NCBI RefSeq assembly: GCF_900182605.1
Contig: NZ_FXTB01000012.1
Location: 23,975-87,974 of the forward strand
Length of the DNA: 64,000 nt
Reading direction: 5' to 3'
Origin: Saccharicrinis carchari
GTDB lineage: Bacteria; Bacteroidota; Bacteroidia; Bacteroidales; Marinilabiliaceae
Part shown: piece by piece, positions 56,053 to 64,000 of the stretch
Layout: each line of letters starts with the position of its first letter
How positions within the stretch are numbered: position 1 is the first letter of the stretch
Made by a program: the position numbers and the translations under genes
Notes under the pieces: model-generated
The model's database searches: none
The model's input: only the letters and a program-made list of their open reading frames with translations
Told to the model about the DNA's origin: nothing

Positions 56053-56871
56053 TTATAAATTCACCTTGTCTTCTAACAACTTTATCTTCTTAAAGTCCTT
56101 TTGGGTGTAACTGAATATGCCGTCCCGGCTCCCATCCAGCTCATGGATTCCGATTTCTATCTTTGTCTTTTCTTGTAGCGTGAGTTTTTCTATTTCGATG
56201 ACAAAAGATTTCTTTTCTTTTACCTTTACCTTTTGGAATAAGGCGTGAGATGTATAAGGGATGTCGTACTGTTCCTTGGCCATCCTTTTGGTGTTTTTTC
56301 TGGTCGATTTATTTTTTACGGATATATAATCGATATCGTAGTCGATGGCCGAACGGTTGTCTATGGACAAATGGAAATATATCTTTTCATCTTTTACATA
56401 GGCCGCGTTCAACACAAAATACACGAGTTGTTGCTGTCGGTACTCCAGGTAGGCGTCCTGGTCGATGGACAAAATGGTGTTGATGATGTCCGGTTTGTCT
56501 TTTATTTCCTCTTTTCTTTCTTTGGACTCCGTTAGTGGCTCGCTGAAAGTGATGGCCTTGTTGTCCGGGGCGATTGTGTAATACTTTTTCTCTGGATCTT
56601 CTTTGTACGTGATGTCGAATCCATAGATGCCCGAAGAAGTGGTGACGCTTAGGTTCGTGATATAATTAAAAGTACCCAGGGCTGTTATTTTTACCAGTTT
56701 TCCCATATAAGTCTTGTCAAAATCATCAGGGAAACCCACATCTACATCTTTTACATCTTCCGGAAAGTACATGATAGTGGTCTTTACGTCCGAAATAGGT
56801 ATGGTTCTCAATGCTTGGCCATACAGTCCAAGGGCAGCGAACCAAAAGATGAATAGGCTTATATTCTTCAT
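56053..56871 (-). CDS. traN: Conjugative transfer protein TraN (DUF4138)
   Basis: The 272-residue product has a signal peptide (ending GLYGQA). The DUF4138 pattern is seen in VKTTIMYFPEDVKDVDVGF, YYTIAPDNKAITFSEPL and the C-terminal IDYDIDYISVKNKSTRKNTK. TraN is a VirB9-like periplasmic/outer-membrane component of the transfer apparatus. The gene lies 49 bases after traM. A short CCCCG/CGGGG hairpin lies in the gap. Confidence 0.9.
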   Translation of the reverse strand: MKNISLFIFWFAALGLYGQALRTIPISDVKTTIMYFPEDVKDVDVGFPDDFDKTYMGKLVKITALGTFNYITNLSVTTSSGIYGFDITYKEDPEKKYYTIAPDNKAITFSEPLTESKERKEEIKDKPDIINTILSIDQDAYLEYRQQQLVYFVLNAAYVKDEKIYFHLSIDNRSAIDYDIDYISVKNKSTRKNTKRMAKEQYDIPYTSHALFQKVKVKEKKSFVIEIEKLTLQEKTKIEIGIHELDGSRDGIFSYTQKDFKKIKLLEDKVNL

Positions 56872-56920
56872 TCTATTATTATTTGTACCGGCCCCCGCAA
56901 AGACGGGGCAGTTATGCCAG

Positions 56921-57871
56921 TTATTTTTTTAGATATATGGTGTAATCGTTGGGTATGCTCACGTAAACTTTGTTGTTCTGTTTTTTTGTGGCTGATTTGA
57001 TGATACCACCTACCACCGGAATATGATCGACCGTACTGGTACTGGTGGCATCGATGATTTCATCGTAAGCATCCTTCTTTACATCGTCCTGGATGCCCCC
57101 CTCTATGTAAATCCCTTCCAGCCCGTCCCTACTATAGGCCCGCATATTTGCGGGTATCGTCTTGTTTTGATATTGAATGGTCTCGAAACGTATATTCACT
57201 TTTGTGCTGGTCAGTTGGGCTATACCGGTCACGATGGTGTTCCGCTTTATTTTTATATTGTCGATGACCACATCTTCGGTAATCCTCGCTTTTATCTTCG
57301 AGTTGTTGGTCACCTTGTGCGCTCCATATATCTTGCACGGTATCGACAAAGAAATAATCTTTGTTGCTGTCCCTTTATTTCCGGAAGAATCCAGGTACCG
57401 TTCTTTTCTTCTTTTGACAGGTCTCTGCTCGATCGGTTCCTGAGCGGATAGGTTTTTCTCTTTCCCCACTTGTTTGCTCGTGTGGCCTGCCTTATTTGTT
57501 ATCGATGTTTTGCTGTATGTCCCAATGTTGTCTGCAGGATTGCTTTCCGCGTTTGGTTTTTTCGCAGCTTTATTCGTTTGGGCCAAAAACGGGTTGACTT
57601 CCATTTCCTGTATTTCGATAGCTGATTCTTTTTCGCTTGCACCTTCCGCCCCTATCCCGGACTGGTCAGCTTTTGCATTGACCAGGTCTATGCGCCGGTT
57701 ATATTCATACTCCTTTTTTTCCAGTTCCGGGGCAGCAAATGAAACCTGCTCGCTGTCCTTGCCTGTATTTCCATTTCCTCCATATACCGACACGATATAC
57801 ACCGACATCAGCATCACCACAAATAGGATAACCGAAGCCACGATCAGCTTTACTTTATTGTCTTTAGTCAT
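56921..57871 (-). CDS. traM: Conjugative transfer protein TraM (VirB10-like)
   Basis: The 316-residue protein has one N-terminal membrane segment (LIVASVILFVVMLMSVYIVS), a long disordered Lys/Glu/Asn-rich stretch (about 35-160) and a folded C-terminal domain. The C-terminal domain carries NSKIKARITEDVVIDNIKIK and NTIVTGIAQLTSTKVNIRFE. The arrangement is that of the VirB10/TraM channel scaffold. Its start overlaps the traK stop by 8 bases (ATG inside the end of traK), implying translational coupling. Confidence 0.92.
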   Translation of the reverse strand: MTKDNKVKLIVASVILFVVMLMSVYIVSVYGGNGNTGKDSEQVSFAAPELEKKEYEYNRRIDLVNAKADQSGIGAEGASEKESAIEIQEMEVNPFLAQTNKAAKKPNAESNPADNIGTYSKTSITNKAGHTSKQVGKEKNLSAQEPIEQRPVKRRKERYLDSSGNKGTATKIISLSIPCKIYGAHKVTNNSKIKARITEDVVIDNIKIKRNTIVTGIAQLTSTKVNIRFETIQYQNKTIPANMRAYSRDGLEGIYIEGGIQDDVKKDAYDEIIDATSTSTVDHIPVVGGIIKSATKKQNNKVYVSIPNDYTIYLKK

Positions 57872-58478
57872 CTTTCACCTCCAATTTTTCGATTTCCTTA
57901 AATTCGGTGATCAATAAACCGTGCGGGTTTAGCGGATAGTTCCGGTGTACCTTGGTTACCACGCCGCTGGTTTCTAACTGATAGCGGTTGACTTTTCCAA
58001 ATTGACCGATCCGTACAATACTGCTGGCCCTGAACGTGAATGGTATTTTTTCGCCTTCTATCAATATGTTGCCCGGCTTTATTTCTATGTCCTGTATAAT
58101 ATTGAACTGTACCACCCGCTCGAACCATTTCTCGTTTTGTAACAGTAGATATATGTTCTCGGCCGTTTCGTCGGCCAACCAAAGCGCCTTGTCTATCTGT
58201 GTGTTAAATGAGGATTTATCGTAACGGTAAAAATACCGGTGGAACATCTCTACGTGGTGTGCTGCTTCTATTTTATAACTTTCGTTGATGTCGATGTATT
58301 TTAGGGGCAATAAGTCACCACTTTGATCTATAGTAAGGGCATGGTTCATCTGATAGGTATAAACACTGAACGCAAATACAAAGGCAGAAACGATAGTAAC
58401 ACAGGCTGTCGTAACGGCACCTATGGTTATGGCTCTGTTTCTTCGCAATGCTTTGTATATGTTGTTTTCGGGCTTCAT
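57864..58478 (-). CDS. traK: Conjugative transfer protein TraK (VirB8-like)
   Basis: The true start is the ATG at 58478, overlapping the traJ stop by one base (TAATG). A longer upstream frame is a shadow of traJ. The product of 204 residues has a membrane segment (AITIGAVTTACVTIVSAFVF) and a periplasmic VirB8-like part (EAAHHVEMFHRYFYRYDKSS, IPFTFRASSIVRIG). It belongs to the inner-membrane part of the transfer apparatus. Confidence 0.92.
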   Translation of the reverse strand: MKPENNIYKALRRNRAITIGAVTTACVTIVSAFVFAFSVYTYQMNHALTIDQSGDLLPLKYIDINESYKIEAAHHVEMFHRYFYRYDKSSFNTQIDKALWLADETAENIYLLLQNEKWFERVVQFNIIQDIEIKPGNILIEGEKIPFTFRASSIVRIGQFGKVNRYQLETSGVVTKVHRNYPLNPHGLLITEFKEIEKLEVKDD

Positions 58479-59314
58479 TATTTTATAATTTCTTGTAACA
58501 ATATCCTGGATCTTTTGTATAGTTTGAATTTTAAGATGATCAAGAACAGATAAAACATTGCCCGTGCAGAATTGAACAGCAACTCCCCTCCCGTCTCGCC
58601 AGCCATACTTGTCATTGCATCGGGCATGTTTCTGACTATCATGCCGCAAAAGATATTTACCGCAAAGAAGGGGATAATGACCAGGTACCATCTCAGAAAC
58701 ACCTTGATCAACTCATAGAATTTATCCCTGAACTTCTCAAAAATGGAAAAAGCGATGATTAACGGAGACAGCAGCTTTAACATGCCGAGAACAAAAAAAC
58801 GTTCGCATAAAAACAGACCGTAAATGATACCGTCCAACATATACATCAGCATGCCCATTATTCCACTAATAATCCATTTGCCGCTCAATACGGCCTGAAT
58901 CTTGGTAATGATAACGGAGAGCAAGCTAGTTATGCTAAAACTTATTATCTCTTCTTGTTTCTCTGCATATGGATCTTTTATAAATTCCATCATGTCAAAG
59001 CTCTCTGTGTGCTGTTCGACAAATTCCTTTTCGATGGCCGAGAACACGCTGTCCGTCAACGTAAATATTTCTGTGGACAAACTGATAATGACGATCAATA
59101 CCAAACCGCGGATTAAGATATAAGGCAAGGACGATTCGTCTTTTTCCTTTACAAGAAGCTGCTCAAAGCGGCCGAAGTTTTTAAACAGTCTGGAATAAAT
59201 GGATATGATGATGAGCAAGGCGCCTATAACCTTGGCCGTGACGACAAAAGTCCCGACAAAGCTTATCTCGAACATCTCGTTATATATGTTTGTAATGTCT
59301 TGTAAATTCAGCAT
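58478..59314 (-). CDS. traJ: Conjugative transfer protein TraJ (VirB6-like membrane protein)
   Basis: The 278-residue polytopic membrane protein has several hydrophobic segments (TFVVTAKVIGALLIIISIYS, YILIRGLVLIVIISLSTEIF, WISGIMGMLMYMLDGIIYGL, FFAVNIFCGMIV). The order and context match TraJ. It is somewhat shorter than the 300-plus residues I expect for the family, with no break in frame. It starts 1 base after the traI stop. Confidence 0.9.
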   Translation of the reverse strand: MLNLQDITNIYNEMFEISFVGTFVVTAKVIGALLIIISIYSRLFKNFGRFEQLLVKEKDESSLPYILIRGLVLIVIISLSTEIFTLTDSVFSAIEKEFVEQHTESFDMMEFIKDPYAEKQEEIISFSITSLLSVIITKIQAVLSGKWIISGIMGMLMYMLDGIIYGLFLCERFFVLGMLKLLSPLIIAFSIFEKFRDKFYELIKVFLRWYLVIIPFFAVNIFCGMIVRNMPDAMTSMAGETGGELLFNSARAMFYLFLIILKFKLYKRSRILLQEIIK

Positions 59315-59315
59315 G

Positions 59316-59933
59316 TCACTTTCCTACAAATACCTTTTTCATTACATTTTCGGCGCCCGCCATGGCGGCTCTTTGGTCTTCGATTTCTTCTAAATTCCGG
59401 ATGGTATAATCTATCGCACTGGATTCCGAATCCATCTTTTCGTTGATTTTAATCAAGAGGGAAATGCGTTCTGCATCGTTCATCTCTGATTTGTGTGGTG
59501 TAACTACATCGTTTGCCAGGCCGATTAACTCATTGGTGTTTTTCAGGAATCTGGTGGAGCACCGCTGCAATACGCGAAGTTCGTTTACCGTTACATATTT
59601 GCTGTCCGAAAAGCGCTCTACGGCCTTTTTTATCCTGTTATACTGGTACTTTTGGTTGTTGAGTATATTAGCTATGGAAGAGAATTTGGCGATGAATGTC
59701 GAAACTTCTTTCAATTTGTCGTTGGCTTCTTTCATCAGTCGATAGGTATCGCTTAGCCGTTTTGTCTGTTCCGAAGCTTCTATCAATTGCTTCCCAATGG
59801 TAACGTTAGCCTCCGTTCGCATTGTTGATTGTTCGATCATAAGGCCTGCCAGGGTGGCATCCGTCACCGGTAACTGTCCCGTTATTATAAACGTAAAAGT
59901 TATCAGTGTCAAGGTTAACAAAAAACGTTTCAT
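59316..59933 (-). CDS. traI: Conjugative transfer protein TraI (DUF4141)
   Basis: The 205-residue protein has a signal (ending FIITGQ) and a long alpha-helical, coiled-coil-like body (QLIEASEQTKRLSDTYRLMK). This is the DUF4141/TraI pattern, similar in layout to VirB5-type periplasmic proteins. It lies 2 bases downstream of traG. No traH gene is seen between them. Confidence 0.87.
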   Translation of the reverse strand: MKRFLLTLTLITFTFIITGQLPVTDATLAGLMIEQSTMRTEANVTIGKQLIEASEQTKRLSDTYRLMKEANDKLKEVSTFIAKFSSIANILNNQKYQYNRIKKAVERFSDSKYVTVNELRVLQRCSTRFLKNTNELIGLANDVVTPHKSEMNDAERISLLIKINEKMDSESSAIDYTIRNLEEIEDQRAAMAGAENVMKKVFVGK

Positions 59934-59935
59934 AA

Positions 59936-62341
59936 CTATTGCTGTTGGTTGATGTACTCGTTTATAGCTGTTGCCATGTTCCCTGTTTCTGTGTACAAGT
60001 TCATGATGCTTTCGTAATCCGCACCGTCGGTCTGATAGGCATAAAAGACCTCCTTGGGCAGCTCCAACCTATATATGTGCGAATGCGAACCTCTTTTGAG
60101 CATAAATTCCGAATAACGTATCTGTCCGTTATAATTGTTGCGTATGCTCATCAGCTGATTTTTGTCGTGCTCCGTCAGGTTAAAGCGATCAATGATAGGC
60201 TTATACCCTTTTTCGTTATTCAATACGTACAGTACTTGGGTATTCTCAATAATGGATTTTGCCCCTGGTGTGTCAGGCAACTGGTTGGGTGTCTGCAACA
60301 CAAGCCCCAGGGCTCCTTCCTGTTTTCTGATGGCCTGTGAATAATATTCTACCGAGCTGAGGACGGAGGGGAACTTTAGCATCTTAGCGAACTCGTCGAA
60401 GAATACGACCCCTTTCGTCGATTTATCCTTCCATATTTTGTTCTGTACGGTGTCGGATATCAGGTGTAGCATGATGGTCAATAACTTTTCATTGTCCTTT
60501 AGTTCATCCAGTTCAAACACAATCAACCTTTTGTTCGTGAGGTCTTCTATTTCTTTGTCCGAATTGTACAAATGGGCATAAACCCCGTCGTCTATATACT
60601 CTTTGCAGTTGTGCAGAAACCGGTCTATACTAAAGAATTCGTCCTTGATCTCCAAGCTGCTCAACAGATTGTTTTTATAACGATCCACGAACTCTACAAA
60701 ACCCGGAAATGAGTAGTTGCTTTCTACTGTGTTGTAATAACAGCGTATGATCTTTCGCATGGATACCGCCTCTTCGGCACTGGGGAGGCGTTCGTAAATA
60801 TAATGTTTGAAAACATAGTTCGTCAGCACCTCTATCTTGCCGGTGGTCAGATCCGTTACTCCGTTCACGGCAAAGGGGTTTATGCCCAGGCTCCTCCCCT
60901 CTTCGTACCGGATGTATGCAGCGTCCGGGTAAAGTGCGGAAAGTTTCCGGTAGCTGCCGCCCAGGTCTACGATCACAAGTATTTTATTCTCCTCATAGAA
61001 CAACCTGAATATATGTTGGGCCAATACCGATTTGCCCTCCCCCGTCGGTGCCAGTATAAAGAAATTGCGTGCGTTCATGTATTTTTTTTCGCTGTCCCAG
61101 ATGTCTATCTTAATGGGCGTGTTAAACAGACGCTCGTTCAATATGATGCCTCTTACATCTTCTTTGTAGTTGGTAATGTTGTTGAAAAGGCACAGGGGTT
61201 GGTTTAGGTCTATGGGCCCATAGATCGAGTTGATGTCCAATGCGGAGGTGAATCCGAAAAATGAGTTGACGAACAGATTTGTTTTGTTGTCTCTGGTGGG
61301 ATAAAAAGGAACGATGTCCATTCGTTTAAATATTCCCGATATCTGCTCTTCTGTCTGTTCGTATTCTTGCTTGTCCCTGGCCAGAAAAATTACATTGTTG
61401 TGCGCATATACCAAACGTGCGGAATCATCGTCATAAAGCGTATCGAGATATTTTCCCAGCTTGATCGAATTGACTTCGTTTTCTTTGCTGAACTTCCTGG
61501 CCCCGTAAAGGTCTTTTTGCGTATTGGCCAGAATATTCCTTTCCTTGATATGGTCTTTAATAAAAATTACCTGGTTGTATATATGGTCGCATGGTATCCC
61601 GAACGAGAGGTCTTCGGAGAAACCCTTGAAGTAGGTGTAGCTGTCAGATGACATCTTATCGTCTTTTACGCAGTTTTTGAGGTTCTCGCACTGGAACTGC
61701 TTGAGGTTGTTGACGGAGAAAATACCTATGAGCTTGTCCCCTACCCGCGACTCCTTGCTGTTGAAGGAACATTCGGTGATACGATCATGGTAGAAACCGT
61801 TAAAGTAGGCAAAACTCAGGTATTCTATTTCTTCCTTTCCAAGTTCGCTAAGGGATAGAAGGCGCGAACTGTTGATGAACTCTGTACATTTCCTTACTTC
61901 ACTATAAAATATTTCTTTCTTTTCATTTTCCTTCTTTAGCTCTTTTAGCGACAGCATTTTTTTGAACGGATTTTTGATATGTTCCGCATTCAACAGCTCG
62001 GAGTCGGGGTACATGAAAAAGAGATAGGAGAAATGCTCTGTTTTTTCACGACAATTAAAATGCCTGGCCGTAGCCTTTTGTAAATAATTATCGGTGGGAA
62101 GAACAGAAGAATCGTATTTGCCCCGTAAAAAAATGTCTTGTTTGTGGATTATGGTGCCAGGTACGAGCAATTTTAATGCAGTATGCCAGATGGTGTGGAT
62201 TTCATCATAGTGTGCCTCAGAACAGGAGTAGGCCTCTTTTAATTCCAGTTTGTAGCAATAAATCACATTACCATTACAGGAATAAGCTGTATTGTTCTCA
62301 ACAGCCAGTAAGGGGGGCGTCTGCTCAATGTAAACGGTCAT
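59936..62341 (-). CDS. traG: Conjugation system ATPase TraG (VirB4-like)
   Basis: The 801-residue ATPase carries Walker A (LAPTGEGKSVLAQHIF, near residue 430), the LVIVDLGGSYRKL segment, Walker B (GVVFFDEFAKML) and the downstream LGLVLQTPNQL motif. These match the VirB4/TraG family that powers transfer-apparatus assembly. The start overlaps the traF stop by 4 bases (ATGA). It looks intact. Confidence 0.95.
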   Translation of the reverse strand: MTVYIEQTPPLLAVENNTAYSCNGNVIYCYKLELKEAYSCSEAHYDEIHTIWHTALKLLVPGTIIHKQDIFLRGKYDSSVLPTDNYLQKATARHFNCREKTEHFSYLFFMYPDSELLNAEHIKNPFKKMLSLKELKKENEKKEIFYSEVRKCTEFINSSRLLSLSELGKEEIEYLSFAYFNGFYHDRITECSFNSKESRVGDKLIGIFSVNNLKQFQCENLKNCVKDDKMSSDSYTYFKGFSEDLSFGIPCDHIYNQVIFIKDHIKERNILANTQKDLYGARKFSKENEVNSIKLGKYLDTLYDDDSARLVYAHNNVIFLARDKQEYEQTEEQISGIFKRMDIVPFYPTRDNKTNLFVNSFFGFTSALDINSIYGPIDLNQPLCLFNNITNYKEDVRGIILNERLFNTPIKIDIWDSEKKYMNARNFFILAPTGEGKSVLAQHIFRLFYEENKILVIVDLGGSYRKLSALYPDAAYIRYEEGRSLGINPFAVNGVTDLTTGKIEVLTNYVFKHYIYERLPSAEEAVSMRKIIRCYYNTVESNYSFPGFVEFVDRYKNNLLSSLEIKDEFFSIDRFLHNCKEYIDDGVYAHLYNSDKEIEDLTNKRLIVFELDELKDNEKLLTIMLHLISDTVQNKIWKDKSTKGVVFFDEFAKMLKFPSVLSSVEYYSQAIRKQEGALGLVLQTPNQLPDTPGAKSIIENTQVLYVLNNEKGYKPIIDRFNLTEHDKNQLMSIRNNYNGQIRYSEFMLKRGSHSHIYRLELPKEVFYAYQTDGADYESIMNLYTETGNMATAINEYINQQQ

Positions 62342-62595
62342 AAGGCATTTCTAATCTTCTTAGGCAACTTATCCTTTAGCATGGAAAGAACGATGTTCTT
62401 ATCCGACAATATCTTTAAAACGATATAGGTGGCTATAACAACAAGCGACAATAGGAGCAGCTTGGTAAGTGTTACCTTGGATATTAAAACAAAAACACAA
62501 ATTACTATAGCCGTTATAAAGATGTAAAAGAGAGAAAGATCAAGGCCAAAGACTATCGGCTTGGCGTTTATCTTGTAGATCTTAAAAGATTTCAT
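62338..62595 (-). CDS. traF: Conjugative transfer protein TraF (DUF4133)
   Basis: The 85-residue membrane protein (from the ATG at 62595, overlapping the traE stop as TGATG) starts MKSFKIYKINAKPIVFGLDL and has two hydrophobic segments. This is the DUF4133/TraF pattern, a VirB3-like inner-membrane protein. A TTG one codon earlier is not preferred. Confidence 0.92.
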   Translation of the reverse strand: MKSFKIYKINAKPIVFGLDLSLFYIFITAIVICVFVLISKVTLTKLLLLSLVVIATYIVLKILSDKNIVLSMLKDKLPKKIRNAL

Positions 62596-62882
62596 CAAAG
62601 CGTGGTGTTCCTGATAACCGTGTATATACCACCAACAGCCAATACTACGATAAGAAAAATTACGATGTTAATGATACCCTTTTTAATATCTCTGGTGTCT
62701 TCGTTCGTAAATTTTCCAAGATTAACAATAACCCCCACTATAAATACGATTCCGACGATTACGGGGTAAGCGGGTTCAATCCAATCATCCAAAACAGGTT
62801 CCAGTGCATCCTTTAGATTAGCCTTTGTTGTTAAGGACATTGCACTTAATAATACGGTGAAAGCTAAGAATTTATTTTTCAT
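62595..62882 (-). CDS. traE: Conjugative transfer protein TraE (DUF4134)
   Basis: The 95-residue protein has a signal peptide and two membrane helices (YPVIVGIVFIVGVIVNLGKF and INIVIFLIVVLAVGGIYTVI), the DUF4134/TraE pattern of VirB2-like pilin-type proteins. It is the first gene of the operon seen here. A possible -7 box (TATATTTG) lies 59 bases upstream. No traA-D gene appears in the remaining 1.1 kb. Confidence 0.92.
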   Translation of the reverse strand: MKNKFLAFTVLLSAMSLTTKANLKDALEPVLDDWIEPAYPVIVGIVFIVGVIVNLGKFTNEDTRDIKKGIINIVIFLIVVLAVGGIYTVIRNTTL

Positions 62883-62940
62883 TTATGTAGAGATTATATG
62901 AAATGGTTCAGAAGTAAAATTATATTTATATGGGGTAAAG

Positions 62941-62948
62941 CAAATATA
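62941..62948 (-). promoter_or_regulatory. -7 box (TATATTTG) of the tra operon
   Basis: The minus strand reads TATATTTG, fitting the Bacteroidota TAnnTTTG consensus, about 59 bases upstream of traE. No clear TTTG -33 element was found at the usual distance. The 62949-63197 stretch is AT-rich with no gene. Confidence 0.45.
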
Positions 62949-63197
62949 ATAAAAAAACAGTAATGAATGAATTTCATATTTAACTTTTTTTATTTTATTT
63001 TTCAGCAACTTTAAATCATATTTGTTTTATAGAAGTTATAAATAGATTGATCTTCCAAACTATTTGTCGGTTTAAAAGACATCGTATCTAGTTTATTGTC
63101 ATAGTTTTTTTTCTGATGATAACCGTGAATCATTTGGCTTCAATTTTTTAAATTCCTAATGTTCGGATAGGATTTTATCGTTTTGCACCGTACGTCT

Positions 63198-63889
63198 AAA
63201 CTGCAAATCCGTCATTTAATATAAAAGCATTCTTCTAAATGACATGAATGCAGTTGTACATGCGGATTCACCTGATATGAAGAGTAATAGGTATTTAACC
63301 TGTATGCAAACTGTAAATCCGTCATTTAAGGTAGTTCATAATTCTCTTAAATGACAAGAATACAGTTTGCATCGTAGTATTTATTGGGTTGGCAGAAGTT
63401 AACCAGTACATAGATATTCTTCCAACTGTAAATCCGTCATTTAAGAGAGTATACGCACCCAAAAATGACACGAATGCAGTTGTATACCTGGTTTTGAGGT
63501 GTTAAGTTGAACAAATTAGTATAGAAGTAACCAACAACTGTAAATCTGTCATTTAAGTAAAGAGATTATTATTTTTAAATAACAAGTTTACTGCCAAGTC
63601 CTTTGCTATTGCAGGATATAATAGCTTAGTAACTAACACAAACTGTAAATCCGTCATTTAAGATATAACGTAGAGCTTTAAAATGACATGAATGCAGTTG
63701 AACTAGTGGATTTATAGTGTTGTAAGGTGAACCATCAGCACAACAAACTGAGGAACTGTAAATCCGTCATTTAAAAATAGCATTTCAATTCCTAAAATGA
63801 CACGGATACAGTTGAAAGCCTCGTAATTTAAGGAAATGAAGTAAAACAAGTGCTGTGAAATTGTCTCAACTGTAAATCCGTCATTTAAG
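63198..63889. repeat. Tandem array of imperfect inverted repeats (~112-bp period)
   Basis: Six full units and one half unit start at 63198, 63308, 63423, 63535, 63639, 63754 and 63867. Each full unit is about 60 bases: a left arm CAACTGTA-AATCC-GTCATTT, a variable loop of 15-19 bases, and a right arm AAATGAC-ANGAA-TGCAGTTG. Outer (8-bp) and inner (7-10-bp) stems pair around a conserved 5-by-5 internal loop. The fourth unit has a decayed right arm; the seventh stops after its left arm. Linkers of 44-53 bases are diverged but share patches such as GTGTT..AAG.TGAAC, so the whole ~112-bp block was duplicated. No open frame runs through it. Confidence 0.9.
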
Positions 63890-64000
63890 ATAAGGGATGT
63901 GGCGCTCCTGAGTTCGACACTGGGACACCCAAATTAGAAGTTAAACAATTTTGCTAACATTTTCTGCTCCTCAGTTATTAAAATTGTTTTAGAGACAATG

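Noticed and set aside
58479..58691. 71-codon extension of TraK upstream of 58478
   Set aside because: It overlaps traJ in another frame, and the internal ATG overlapping the traJ stop gives the normal TraK N-terminus.
63198..63889. CRISPR array
   Set aside because: Repeats are about 60 bases with variable centres, linkers share sequence patches and vary in length, the units are large inverted repeats, and no cas-like gene is near.
63890..63940. tRNA-like fragment (GTTCGAC and flanking pairs)
   Set aside because: No acceptor stem, anticodon arm or proper spacing can be built; the resemblance is limited to a few bases.

Overview
The window looks like accessory DNA from a polysaccharide-degrading member of the Bacteroidota. 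The evidence is two SusC/SusD pairs, a hybrid two-component regulator, many lipoproteins with SxxC or GC lipoboxes, type IX secretion tails, TAnnTTTG-type -7 boxes and a Bacteroidetes-type tra operon. No rRNA, tRNA or single-copy housekeeping gene is visible, so genus and species cannot be given.

Layout. (1) 1-860: the edge of a gene, a small element-type gene and the first copy of a structured ~250-bp dispersed repeat. (2) 878-18717: polysaccharide utilisation locus 1 (PUL1). A minus-strand operon runs SusC1, SusD1, GH43, GH43-like, GH2, GH5-like, GH43, aldose epimerase. Next to it are a separately terminated GH43 (endo-arabinanase-like) and a divergent 1351-residue hybrid two-component sensor/regulator. 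The enzymes suggest an arabinose/galactose-rich plant glycan such as arabinan or pectin side chains (inference). (3) 18720-32600: a mobile or defence island. It holds repeat copy 2, an ArdC-like antirestriction protein, a secreted NUC endonuclease, repeat copy 3, an internally deleted YhcG nuclease, a structured non-coding block and a type III-like restriction-modification locus with an AlbA/Schlafen-type ATPase between Mod and Res. After these come a helicase cut off by a serine-recombinase fragment, hairpins and a tyrosine-recombinase remnant. (4) 32664-49230: PUL2, more AT-rich by eye. It holds SusC2/SusD2, a LamG-type lipoprotein, a GxGYxYP protein, a GLUG-repeat protein, a decayed second GxGYxYP copy, a GH92 alpha-mannosidase and an unknown lipoprotein. 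Its likely regulator is a membrane-anchored Kelch/SARP-type transcription factor. Three perfect GATTAA boxes at an 11-bp period lie directly upstream of the PUL2 operon. The GH92 points to an alpha-mannose-containing glycan. (5) 49666-62882: a minus-strand conjugation operon traE-F-G-I-J-K-M-N ... O, with three extra genes between traN and traO. One is a 1514-residue Ig-like-repeat protein with a type IX sorting tail. (6) 62883-64000: no gene, but a tandem array (~112-bp period) of imperfect inverted repeats with a conserved internal loop, variable terminal loop and compensatory base changes.

Taken together, the window reads as an integrative/conjugative element, or a chromosomal hot-spot built from several, that carries two PULs and a defence island as cargo. 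The most interesting undescribed items are the hairpin array at 63198-63889, the SARP-like regulator with its 11-bp-spaced boxes, the structured repeats bracketing PUL1, and the surface-protein insertion in the tra operon. All family assignments come from reading motifs by eye; no database search was run.
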